Positions 32,847 through 39,615 of a DNA stretch of 47,279 bases are shown one piece after another. The position numbers and the translations under genes were made by a program. The stretch comes from JBGPYB01 sp041493035. GTDB lineage: Bacteria > Acidobacteriota > Vicinamibacteria > Fen-336. The stretch spans positions 1 to 47,279 of the forward strand of contig JBGPYB010000013.1 in NCBI GenBank assembly GCA_041493035.1, in the 5' to 3' direction. Below the pieces are notes generated by a model. That model did no database searches, was not told the DNA's origin, and was given only the letters and a program-made list of their open reading frames with translations. Numbering within the stretch: position 1 is the first letter of the stretch; each line of letters starts with the position of its first letter.

Positions 32847-32865
32847 GCCATCTCCTCATGCAAGA

Positions 32866-32893
32866 TGAGAGCCAGTACGGTCCGGAAGGGTTC
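32866..32893 (-). promoter_or_regulatory. Promoter-like element A (ECF-type)
   Basis: On the minus strand GAACCCTTCC, eight variable bases, then CTGGCTCTCA. The same two ten-base blocks with the same spacing occur in element B (34678-34705). The AAC-containing upstream block and the spacing of about 16 bases to CTCT resemble -35 and -10 boxes of ECF sigma factor promoters. The predicted start point lies about 14 bases before the microprotein ATG. An ECF sigma gene ends only 8 bases upstream. Confidence 0.65.
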
Positions 32894-32901
32894 AACCGGG
32901 G

Positions 32902-33729
32902 TCAGGCACGACGCTGCGCCAGGAGGCTTCGAATGCCTTGCCGGATGGACTCCTTGAGCGCCTCGGGCACAACTGGGGAAGGCGCCGCGCCACAGAGTCG
33001 CAGCGTCTGCTTGAGGGAGTCGCAGGCCGCCTGGCAGCGCGGGCAGGCCGTCACATGCCGCTCCATCTCGGCGCAGGTTCCAGGGTCGATCTCGCCCTCG
33101 AGGTGCCGGGAGAGCAGGTCGACGGTGTCAGGACAGACCCCGGAAGTCGCCGACGGGACCGCGGACGGCGCCAGGAGCGGAGCGACCCGGTCGCGCACCG
33201 TGATGCGCGCGCGATGCAAGCGGCTCTTCACCGCCGCGACGCTGATGCCGGTGACCCCGGCCACCTCAGCGGCCGAAAGACCCTCGACATCGCGCAGAAG
33301 CAGCACCTCGCGGTACTCCGGTTCCAGCGCTGCAATAGCGGACTCCAGGGCTACGCCAACCTCCCGATCCGCGAGGGCCCGCTCGGGATCGGGCGCATTG
33401 TCGCGGGCCGCTCGCGCCAGGAGCGCGGCGGATTCCAGCGAGACGACTTCCGGAGCGAAAACGCTGCGCCGCCGCGCCTTGATGCAGAAGCTGCGGGCGA
33501 TCGTATAGAGCCAGGTCGAGATCGACGAGGCGCCCCGGAAGCCGTGGAGCGTCCGCGCGGCGGCGAAGAGCGTCTCCTGCAGGACGTCCTGCGCAGCCTC
33601 GGGATCTCGGCACATCTTCATGCCGAAACGGAAGATCTGCGGCTGGTATTGTCTCAGGAGGGCGTCGAGCGCATCCCCATCGCCACCCTGCGCCGCTTCC
33701 ATGAGGGCGTCATCTTCCAACTCGGCCAC
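32902..33729 (-). CDS. ECF-type sigma factor with fused C-terminal zinc-binding anti-sigma-like domain
   Basis: A 275-residue protein. Region 2 is seen in LRQYQPQIFRFGMKMC and AAQDVLQETLFAAARTL, region 4 in LEPEYREVLLLRDVEGLSAA and SVAAVKSRLHRARITVRD (near 160-185). The C-terminal 75 residues contain a ZAS/zf-HC2-like motif: SRHLEGEIDPGTCAEMERHV then TACPRC, i.e. HxxxCxxC, with further Cys in GVCPDT, QAACDS and LRLCG. Usually this domain is a separate anti-sigma factor; here it is fused, as in the CorE-like sigma factors whose Cys-rich tails sense metals. It may sense metal or thiol state. The GTG at 33729 is the most N-terminal plausible start; ATG at 33705 is an alternative. Confidence 0.88.
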   Translation of the reverse strand: MAELEDDALMEAAQGGDGDALDALLRQYQPQIFRFGMKMCRDPEAAQDVLQETLFAAARTLHGFRGASSISTWLYTIARSFCIKARRRSVFAPEVVSLESAALLARAARDNAPDPERALADREVGVALESAIAALEPEYREVLLLRDVEGLSAAEVAGVTGISVAAVKSRLHRARITVRDRVAPLLAPSAVPSATSGVCPDTVDLLSRHLEGEIDPGTCAEMERHVTACPRCQAACDSLKQTLRLCGAAPSPVVPEALKESIRQGIRSLLAQRRA

Positions 33730-33779
33730 GAGGCCGATTATGCCATCCGGTCCCGTTCCTGGCGTTGCGGGGCCGCTGC

Positions 33780-34448
33780 TCAGGCCGCCGCTCGCAGCAC
33801 ATGTTCCAGGAAGAGCGACTCCGGTTCTGCCCCGACGAACTGCACCGACTCGTTGACGACGATCTTGGGCACCCCGTGGACGTCGTAGCGCCGCACCAGG
33901 TCCGGGAACTCGGTCGCCTCCACGACGTCGGCCGTGACCTTCCCGCTCTCCACGGCCATCTTGTGGGCAAGCCGCGCCGCAGCCGGACAGAAGGGGCAGC
34001 TCGGCGTCACGAACACGCGGATGTGCACGTCTTTGTCGATGCCCTGGAGGGCTTCCCTCGTCTTCGGGGACAAGTCCGTGCGCCCGTTGCCCACGTCGAT
34101 CAGCTGCTCCATGAAGGCGCCGAACTCGTATCCGCCTGGGATGCCGAAGTAGCGCACTCGTCCCTTGGCTCGACCCCCAAGGACGATGGCCGGGATGCGG
34201 TCGACCTTCATTCCGGGGACCGCGGGATCGTCGCTGAAGAAGTCGTGCACCCTGAGCTGGATCCTTTCGGAGAGCTGTGTGACCTCCCTCAGCAGCGTCC
34301 TCGTGTCGTCGCAAGCGTCGCACTCGCGCCCCGGCACGAACAGCTTGGCGTCGGGGCGCGTGAAGTAGTCGATCGTGACGGACCCGAACAGAAGATCCCC
34401 CAGGTACGCCCGCAACTCGCGAGCGTCCTCGCCGCCTATCAACGACAT
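33780..34448 (-). CDS. Two-domain thiol-disulfide oxidoreductase (PDO/glutaredoxin-like)
   Basis: A 222-residue protein with two thioredoxin folds in tandem, the layout of protein disulfide oxidoreductases. The N-terminal fold has the CxxC in GRECDACDDT near residues 41-48 and the cis-Pro region DRIPAIVL near 83. The C-terminal fold has TPSCPFCPAA near 144-153 and HGVPKIVVNESVQFVG near 190. Both CxxC pairs are intact. No signal peptide, so cytoplasmic. The start at 34448 follows GGAAGG; upstream frame is not coding. Second gene after promoter-like element B, 10 bases after the DUF2892 gene and 50 bases before the sigma factor; it probably supplies thiol-reducing power or reports thiol status. 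Confidence 0.9.
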   Translation of the reverse strand: MSLIGGEDARELRAYLGDLLFGSVTIDYFTRPDAKLFVPGRECDACDDTRTLLREVTQLSERIQLRVHDFFSDDPAVPGMKVDRIPAIVLGGRAKGRVRYFGIPGGYEFGAFMEQLIDVGNGRTDLSPKTREALQGIDKDVHIRVFVTPSCPFCPAAARLAHKMAVESGKVTADVVEATEFPDLVRRYDVHGVPKIVVNESVQFVGAEPESLFLEHVLRAAA

Positions 34449-34458
34449 CGGACCCTTC

Positions 34459-34659
34459 CTACGGCCGCGGAAGGGGCGCGGAACAGGTGGACAGGCCGAC
34501 CACCCTGTACAGCGGACAGTACCCGGCCAGCCCGGTCGCAAGGGGCACGAGACCGACCAGCCCCCAAAGTGTCTGCGGCCCCATGACGACCAGGGACAGC
34601 CCTCCAAGGCCAAGGATCACGCGCAGCACGCGATCCCATGTGGCTTCGTTGCGAGTCAT
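34459..34659 (-). CDS. DUF2892 (YgaP-type) small membrane protein
   Basis: A 66-residue protein with two hydrophobic helices: LRVILGLGGLSLVVMGPQTL and LWGLVGLVPLATGLAG, then the family's conserved end GYCPLYRVVGLSTC. DUF2892 is the membrane part of the YgaP rhodanese and often stands alone near sulfur genes. GGGAGG six bases before the ATG at 34659 fixes the start. First gene behind promoter-like element B, with a leader of only about a dozen bases. Its two cysteines could hold or pass a sulfane sulfur; this is inference. Confidence 0.87.
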   Translation of the reverse strand: MTRNEATWDRVLRVILGLGGLSLVVMGPQTLWGLVGLVPLATGLAGYCPLYRVVGLSTCSAPLPRP

Positions 34660-34677
34660 AAGCGACCTCCCAACGGG

Positions 34678-34705
34678 TGAGAGCCAGCTTCTGCTGGAAG
34701 GGTTC
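34678..34705 (-). promoter_or_regulatory. Promoter-like element B (ECF-type, near-identical to A)
   Basis: On the minus strand GAACCCTTCC, eight bases unlike those of element A, then CTGGCTCTCA. The -10-like block ends 18 bases before the DUF2892 ATG. The operon behind it ends with the ECF sigma gene, so autoregulation is the simplest reading. The rest of the divergent intergenic space (34660-34796) has no other clear signal beyond a GTCAG/CTGAC dyad near 34731-34749. Confidence 0.65.
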
Positions 34706-34796
34706 GCGACCCGGATCAGGGGGATCTCCTCAGTCAGTCTGTCTGTCTGACATCGTTTCACGATCCCGTCGCACGCAGGCGGCCCATAATCTGCGC

Positions 34797-35480
34797 ATGA
34801 TCGATTCTCACCGGTTCACCCTGCTGGCCATCGCCACCTTCGTTCTGGCCGTGCCGGCCGCCGCTCAAGACCAGACGCCCCGCTCGCACGAGGAGATGCA
34901 TCGTCTCCACCAGGACACGAAGGCCTACATAGCGATGCTCGAGGATCCCGAGCGCGACGAGTACCAGAAGCCCCACGAGGTCCTGATGGCCCTCGACCTC
35001 AAGCCGGGCGAAACGATTGCCGACATCGGGTCGGGCTCGGGCTACTTCACGCTGCGCTTCGCCGCCCACGTCGGCGACACGGGGCGCGTTCTCGCAGTCG
35101 ACATCGACCCCGAGATGATTCGCTACTTGAACCGACGCGTCCGCGACGCCGGCGTGCGCAACGTGCAGACGATCCTGGCGGAGCCGAACGATCCGCTCCT
35201 GCCCGACGCCTCGGTCGATCGCTTCGTCGTCGTCGACACGTGGCACCACATAGAAAAGCAGGCCGAGTACCTGGCGCTCATGAAGAAAATGTTGAAGCCG
35301 GGCGGCCAGATGGTAATGATCGACTTCCAGAAGAAGGAGCTGCCCTTCGGCCCCCCGATGGAGATGAAGATCGCCCGGGAGGACCTCATCCGCCAAATGG
35401 AAGCAAACGGCTTCCGCCTTGCGAAAGAGCACACGTTTCTGCCGTATCAGTACTTCCTCGTCTTCGCAGCTCGGCCGTGA
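34797..35480 (+). CDS. Secreted class I SAM-methyltransferase-like protein
   Basis: A 227-residue protein. The start at 34797 gives a signal peptide: HRFTLLAIATFVLAVPAAAQ. The methyltransferase fold is clear: AMLEDPERDEYQKPHEVL, then motif I ADIGSGSGYFTLRFA near 80-94, VLAVDIDPEMIRYLNRR near 105, DRFVVVDTWHHIEKQ near 145 and MLKPGGQMVMIDF near 170. SAM is not normally available outside the cytoplasm, so a signal-peptide-bearing member is odd, though such proteins recur in several phyla. Either the leader is a membrane anchor or the fold has been re-used. Divergent from the DUF2892 operon. Confidence 0.82.
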   Translation: MIDSHRFTLLAIATFVLAVPAAAQDQTPRSHEEMHRLHQDTKAYIAMLEDPERDEYQKPHEVLMALDLKPGETIADIGSGSGYFTLRFAAHVGDTGRVLAVDIDPEMIRYLNRRVRDAGVRNVQTILAEPNDPLLPDASVDRFVVVDTWHHIEKQAEYLALMKKMLKPGGQMVMIDFQKKELPFGPPMEMKIAREDLIRQMEANGFRLAKEHTFLPYQYFLVFAARP

Positions 35481-35506
35481 ACCCTCTTTTCGCCGGCCGG
35501 CTCCTA
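35479..35506 (+). promoter_or_regulatory. Promoter-like element C (weaker match to A and B)
   Basis: On the plus strand GAACCCTCTT, eight bases, then CCGGCTCCTA: 14 of the 20 conserved positions of A/B with identical spacing, including the whole GAACCCT and GGCTC cores. It begins in the stop codon of the methyltransferase gene and would direct transcription toward the Met-rich lipoprotein gene, with a leader of about 125 bases. Tentative. Confidence 0.35.
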
Positions 35507-35639
35507 TAGGAAAAGGCCGCGACGCGGTGCAGCCACCGCCCGGACGGAAGTGGCATGGAGCGTGCTAAAGCTCCTGTCCATGGACTCCGAGTGGCATGCC
35601 GCCGCAGGTTCTGCGCGCTGGGCGCAAGGGGAGGGTACG

Positions 35640-36170
35640 TTGCTTCGGCCCATGGCTTTTTTCGTGTTCGTGTTGGCGCTTGTCGGCGTCGCGTGCGGGG
35701 GGAATGGCGGAGGCGGGATGATGGCCGGCCCCTCCGCGGCCGCCGTGTTCATGTCGGTGTCACCCTCGGGCAACGCCGTGGATGTGTCCATCTCCACCGG
35801 AATCTTCGTCCGCTTCAGCCAACGGATGGGCGCGGGCACGGAGCAGTTCATCGACCTCCACGAGGGTGATACCTCCGGCCCCATCGTACCGATGACGTGC
35901 GCCTGGTCGGGAGACCGCGCCACGGTCACATGTCAGCCGAGGCAACCCCTCGAGCACCAGACTCGATACACCACGCATCTTGGCGGGGGGATGATGGATG
36001 CCGACGATCACCCCGTGAACATGGACCCCGGGCTCCAAGTGGGCGGCCAATGGCTGATGCCCAACATGATGGGCGGCAGGCACGACGGGATGCCCATGGG
36101 AATGATGGGTTCGGGTTGGCACGGCTTGAACGGCAGCTACGGGATGTTCTTTCCCTTCACGACAAACTGA
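35640..36170 (+). CDS. Lipoprotein with Ig-like (Big_5/SbsA-type) domain and Met/His-rich tail
   Basis: A 176-residue protein if the TTG at 35640, well placed behind GGGGAGGG, is the start. It gives a lipoprotein signal LRPMAFFVFVLALVGVAC with Cys at the lipobox. Residues about 30-135 form an Ig-like fold (SPSGNAVDVSISTGIFVRFS; RATVTCQPRQPLEHQTRY), the type found in surface and copper-related periplasmic proteins. The C-terminus is rich in Met and His (MPNMMGGRHDGMPMGMMG), typical of soft-metal binding, e.g. Cu(I). Starts at 35550 or 35652 are possible. Metal role is inference. Confidence 0.75.
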   Translation: MLRPMAFFVFVLALVGVACGGNGGGGMMAGPSAAAVFMSVSPSGNAVDVSISTGIFVRFSQRMGAGTEQFIDLHEGDTSGPIVPMTCAWSGDRATVTCQPRQPLEHQTRYTTHLGGGMMDADDHPVNMDPGLQVGGQWLMPNMMGGRHDGMPMGMMGSGWHGLNGSYGMFFPFTTN

Positions 36171-36286
36171 CCCATCTGGAAGGACCCAACAGCGCCGCCG
36201 GCGTCACGGCCTGGATCTGCACGACCACGGTACGTGGCCCGATTCCCGAGGTCCTGATCGCGTCGGCGTTGGTGCAGAACGCGTGC

Positions 36287-36820
36287 CTACGTGCCGGGGT
36301 TCTGTCGCCGCGCGGTCCAAGCCAGGTACGGTGCGAAGGAGTCGGGTTGCCCGGGCGGCGCCACCTCGAACCGACCGTCGAGCTTCCCGTCCGCGCCGAG
36401 CTTGTAGCTGAGGCGAAACCTCGGAGCGCCTCTCACAACCTCGCTGACCAGGGTCAGTTCGCCAACCGAGGGCGTGCTGCCGGCATAGTGGATGACGTGC
36501 CCCTCGCTGTCGTAGTAGTCCGCACGGACCTCGCCGGATTCGGTCGCGTAGAGGACCATCAGGTCGTCGTGCCGGGAGGACGGCTTGTCGCCGGCTGCCG
36601 GGTACTCCGCGTAATTCGTGCGGACGATGACCCGATCCTGAAGGCTGGGAGCGAAGGTGAAGCCGCCGCTGGCCTCACCGGGCTTCCCTCCACCGTCAGC
36701 CTGCCAGTCACCCAGCAGGAAGCGCAACGGTTCGAGGCCCTTCGGCACCGCGGCGCCCGCCGGAGACCCGGTACTGACAGCCGCAGCGCACACCGCCAAG
36801 AATATCCAGATATTTTGCAT
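36287..36820 (-). CDS. Secreted protein, DUF1579/lipocalin-size, unknown
   Basis: A 177-residue protein with a signal peptide (IWIFLAVCAAAVSTGSPAG). The mature part begins LEPLRFLLGDWQADGGG, the opening of the DUF1579/nitrobindin-like beta-barrel families, and continues with alternating beta-strand-like sequence (RVIVRTNYAEYP; EVRADYYDSEGHVIHYAG). Its neighbour at 36832 has the same size and a similar FMVGEW start, so the two may be distant tandem paralogues. The ATG at 36820 follows GAGG. Convergent with the lipoprotein gene across 116 bases in which I see no clear terminator. Confidence 0.72.
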   Translation of the reverse strand: MQNIWIFLAVCAAAVSTGSPAGAAVPKGLEPLRFLLGDWQADGGGKPGEASGGFTFAPSLQDRVIVRTNYAEYPAAGDKPSSRHDDLMVLYATESGEVRADYYDSEGHVIHYAGSTPSVGELTLVSEVVRGAPRFRLSYKLGADGKLDGRFEVAPPGQPDSFAPYLAWTARRQNPGT

Positions 36821-36831
36821 GCTTGGAACCT

Positions 36832-37362
36832 CTACGGACGGAGGCGCTTGAACCGCGTCTTGCTGTAGACCTCGTAAGCGCCGCCGCCCGAGGCCAGTTC
36901 GAAGGTCTCCACGAATTCGTCCGGGGACACGACCTCGTAGGTCTCCCGCGCTTTCCATCCCGGGTGGACGTTCTCGAGCGCCTCGCTTTCGAACACGAGG
37001 GCCCCCGCGGGACTCTCCGCCGTCATGGCGTACTGGTTGACGAAGCCCTCCTGGTGGAACTGCCGGAGGACGAGCGTGTGGCGGGCGCGATCGTGGCTCA
37101 ACAGGGACCAATGCTCGTGGACTTCGCCCTTCTCATTCTTCGGCTGCGGTGGATAGGTCGAGACGTTCTGCTCGTGAAGGAACTTGCCGCCGAGCACGAA
37201 ACGGTACGTGCGCTTGACCGTTCCCTTCCCGGGCTGCCCATCGGACTCTCCCGTCCATTCACCGACCATGAACTGCACCGCCGACCAAGGGTTCTCCGGA
37301 GGGTTGGACGGTCCGGGCACGGACCCTTGCAGCAACAGGCAGACGGACAGGGCTAGCGACAT
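36832..37362 (-). CDS. Secreted protein, DUF1579-like, unknown
   Basis: A 176-residue protein with a short hydrophobic leader (LALSVCLLLQGSVPG). The mature start AVQFMVGEWTGESDGQPG and the following strands (TYRFVLGGKFLHEQN; HWSLLSHDRARHTLVLRQF; YAMTAESPAGALVFES) fit a lipocalin/nitrobindin-like barrel that often binds small hydrophobic ligands or haem. GGAGGAG precedes the ATG at 37362. It is read just before the similar gene at 36287-36820, with 11 bases between them, so they are probably co-expressed. No specific function can be named. Confidence 0.72.
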   Translation of the reverse strand: MSLALSVCLLLQGSVPGPSNPPENPWSAVQFMVGEWTGESDGQPGKGTVKRTYRFVLGGKFLHEQNVSTYPPQPKNEKGEVHEHWSLLSHDRARHTLVLRQFHQEGFVNQYAMTAESPAGALVFESEALENVHPGWKARETYEVVSPDEFVETFELASGGGAYEVYSKTRFKRLRP

Positions 37363-37426
37363 CTCCTCCTCCGTTGGCGGCCAGTATCGCAGACACGTGG
37401 CGTACGGGTCGCCTGGAGGGAACGCT

Positions 37427-38089
37427 TCAGGCCGAGGCGGCCGCGACGAAGGCCGCGAGCTTCGGCTCATCCAGGGCTCCGTCGGTCCTGACCCCGGTGC
37501 AGAGGTCGAGGCCGAATGGGCCGACCTCCCGAATGGCCTCGGCCACGTTCTCCGGCCGAAGGCCGCCGGCCAGAAATATCGGAACATCCACCGCCTCGCG
37601 CACGAGGCGGCTTAGCCCCCAGTCGTGACGTCGGCCGGTCCCGCCCAGCTCCTTCACGGGCAGGGACTGATTTCCTGAGTCGAGTAGCAGTGCGTCCACG
37701 AAGGGAGCGACCTCCCGCGCCTCGATCACTGACTCCGGGCCGGTGACGTGGATGACTTGCACGAGGCCGATGCCGGGCAGGGCCGCGCGGATCGTCCTAT
37801 GTGCGCCGAGCGACAGCCGGTCGCAGATCTGGACCGCCGTCGTGCGAAGTCGCCGCTGTTGGGCCACGATCGCATCGGCGTCCTGAAGGCTCGTCAGGAG
37901 AAACGTCGCGACGGAGGGCGGCACGCGGGCGGCGATCGCCGCGATGGCGTCCTCGGGGATGACTCCGGGGCCGCTGGGCATGGCCGAGACGAGGCCGAGG
38001 GCCGACGCGCCGTGCCGGATCGCGGTCCACGCCTCGTCGACGCTGGCGATGCAGCAGACCTTGATCCGGGGGCGCCGAGTCGGTTGCAT
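37427..38089 (-). CDS. trpF: Phosphoribosylanthranilate isomerase (TrpF)-like
   Basis: A 220-residue TIM barrel. The catalytic Cys is in the opening IKVCCIAS (family KICG), the catalytic Asp in DALLLDSGN near residue 135. PIFLAGGLRPENVAEAI near 178 and FGLDLCTGVR near 197 form the phosphate-binding end. It converts phosphoribosylanthranilate to CdRP in tryptophan synthesis. No other trp genes are near, and several positions differ from standard TrpF (KVCC for KICG, GASALGLVSAMPSGP for the GADALGF motif), so a paralogous role is possible. Confidence 0.82.
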   Translation of the reverse strand: MQPTRRPRIKVCCIASVDEAWTAIRHGASALGLVSAMPSGPGVIPEDAIAAIAARVPPSVATFLLTSLQDADAIVAQQRRLRTTAVQICDRLSLGAHRTIRAALPGIGLVQVIHVTGPESVIEAREVAPFVDALLLDSGNQSLPVKELGGTGRRHDWGLSRLVREAVDVPIFLAGGLRPENVAEAIREVGPFGLDLCTGVRTDGALDEPKLAAFVAAASA

Positions 38090-38162
38090 GACGGCGACGG
38101 TAGCGTTCCCGAGTCGAGGGCGTCAAGCCCTTCCCACGCGCCATGTGGCTTACAATCCGCCC

Positions 38163-39041
38163 ATGCCCACCGATTCCGCCCTGCTAGCCGAAATTCCCTT
38201 CTTTCAATTTCTCGACGAGTCCGAACGGGCCGCCCTGGCCGAGCAACTCGACGTCGTCCGAATTCCCACGGGCCAGATGGTCTTCAACCACGGAGATCCC
38301 GGAGACGAGCTGTACGTCATCCGCGAAGGCGAGGTCGAGGTCTTCTTCAAGGACGACACCGGCGAGCGGATCGTCCTCGAACACGCCGACCGCGGGCACT
38401 TCTTCGGCGAAATATCCCTGTTGGACGGCGGCCCGCGGACGGCCTCGGTTCTGGTGACCAGGGACCTCGAGGCACTTCGCCTCGATCGAGGCGATCTGGA
38501 CCTCTTCCTGAAGAGCCATCCCGCGGCGGCCATGGATCTCCTGGCCGCCACGGGGCGCCGGCTGCGTCACAGCGCGGAGCGCCTCCGGCACACCGCGTCA
38601 CGGAACGTCAACGAGGAGATGGAAGACAAACGGACCGTGATCCAGAAGACCGCCGACTGGATCGCCGAGTTCAGCGGGAGCATCACGTTCCTGATGATCC
38701 ACATGGTCCTTTTCTTCGTATGGATCATTCTCAACGTGGACTTCATCAAGCGGTTCGACAGCGATCTCGTGCGGAGCATCAGTCAGTTCGATCCGTTCCC
38801 CTTCGGCCTCCTCACCATGGCGGTCTCCCTCGAGGCGATCTTCCTTTCGGTATTCGTGCTGCTCAGCCAGAACCGCCAGGCCGCTAAGGACCGCATCCGC
38901 GGCGACATCGAGTACGACGTGAACCTGAAGGCCGAGCTGGAGGTCGCCCAGCTCCACGAGAAGGTCGACCACATGAGCGCCGAGACCGCGAGGCGCCTCG
39001 ATCGGATCGAGCGCTCCTTGGGCAAGGTCCCCTCGGCCTGA
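38163..39041 (+). CDS. Cyclic-nucleotide-binding domain fused to DUF1003 membrane protein
   Basis: A 292-residue protein. Residues about 8-130 form a cNMP-binding domain (IPFFQFLDESERAALAEQL; DELYVIREGEVEVFF; FFGEISLLDGGPRTASV, the phosphate-binding cassette). Residues about 145-275 match DUF1003: two membrane helices (SITFLMIHMVLFFVWIILN; LLTMAVSLEAIFLSVFVLL) followed by SQNRQAAKDRIRGDIEYD. The C-terminus is a short coiled coil. It probably couples a cytoplasmic cyclic nucleotide signal to a membrane function; output unknown. The ATG at 38163 is favoured because the longer upstream frame overlaps the divergent trpF gene. Confidence 0.9.
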   Translation: MPTDSALLAEIPFFQFLDESERAALAEQLDVVRIPTGQMVFNHGDPGDELYVIREGEVEVFFKDDTGERIVLEHADRGHFFGEISLLDGGPRTASVLVTRDLEALRLDRGDLDLFLKSHPAAAMDLLAATGRRLRHSAERLRHTASRNVNEEMEDKRTVIQKTADWIAEFSGSITFLMIHMVLFFVWIILNVDFIKRFDSDLVRSISQFDPFPFGLLTMAVSLEAIFLSVFVLLSQNRQAAKDRIRGDIEYDVNLKAELEVAQLHEKVDHMSAETARRLDRIERSLGKVPSA

Positions 39042-39045
39042 AGCA

Positions 39046-39615
39046 ATGGCCCGCGACGTCGTCGCGTCTCTCGAGCGCCATCGACCGTCCGATGGACACG
39101 AGGCGGAGGATCTCGCGCGGATCCTCGAATTCGTACGGCGGCACGCCGACCCCTTCAATCGGGGGATTGCAGAAGGGCATCTGACCGGCAGCGCCCTCGT
39201 GGTGTCGGCGACGGGCGACCGCGTTCTGCTCCTCCACCACCGCAAGCTCCACCGGTGGCTGCAGCCGGGGGGGCATGCCGATCCTGGCGAAACGGCCGGC
39301 GAAACCGTGGCGCTCCGAGAGGCCCTGGAGGAAACCGGGATCGAGGGCCTGACCCTCCACCCCGATGCGCCCCGCCCTCTCGACGTGGACGTCCACGCGA
39401 TCCCAGCGCGGGGTTCCGAGCCTGCCCACGAGCACCTGGACCTGCGCTACCTCGTGGTGGCGCCTGCGAGCGCGGCGCTCACGCTGAAGGCCGACGAGAG
39501 CAACGACCTGCGTTGGTTCGTTTTGGACGATCTCGAAACCCTCGGCCTCGATCCGGGGCTTCTTCGTGCCTTCGCCAAGGCACGGGCTCTTCTCGATGGA
39601 GAGGTGAAGGCTTGA
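39046..39615 (+). CDS. Nudix hydrolase
   Basis: A 189-residue protein with a complete Nudix box, GGHADPGETAGETVALREAL then EETGI, near residues 75-99; it binds divalent metal and hydrolyses nucleoside-diphosphate-linked compounds. GSALVVSATGDRVLLLHHRK near 48 and the C-terminal LRWFVLDDLETLGLD complete the fold. The start lies 4 bases after the cNMP/DUF1003 gene and its stop overlaps the TTG of the ABC permease (TTGA), so it belongs to the operon. The substrate cannot be told from sequence. Confidence 0.92.
   Translation: MARDVVASLERHRPSDGHEAEDLARILEFVRRHADPFNRGIAEGHLTGSALVVSATGDRVLLLHHRKLHRWLQPGGHADPGETAGETVALREALEETGIEGLTLHPDAPRPLDVDVHAIPARGSEPAHEHLDLRYLVVAPASAALTLKADESNDLRWFVLDDLETLGLDPGLLRAFAKARALLDGEVKA

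Noticed and set aside
32351..32863. A 170-residue minus-strand open frame covering the microprotein and Cys-rich protein region
   Set aside because: It overlaps three better-supported genes, and its translation is Arg/Gly/Pro-rich without motifs. The 29- and 50-residue frames have ribosome sites and recognisable sequence.
32866..32893. Reading elements A and B as a shared riboswitch (small hairpins can be drawn around the variable bases)
   Set aside because: Only 12-20 bases separate the element from the start codon, stems are four to five pairs, and the two fixed ten-base blocks at constant spacing look more like -35/-10 boxes.
36171..36286. Possible terminator between convergent genes
   Set aside because: No strong stem followed by a T-run is visible; only weak GC-rich pairing.
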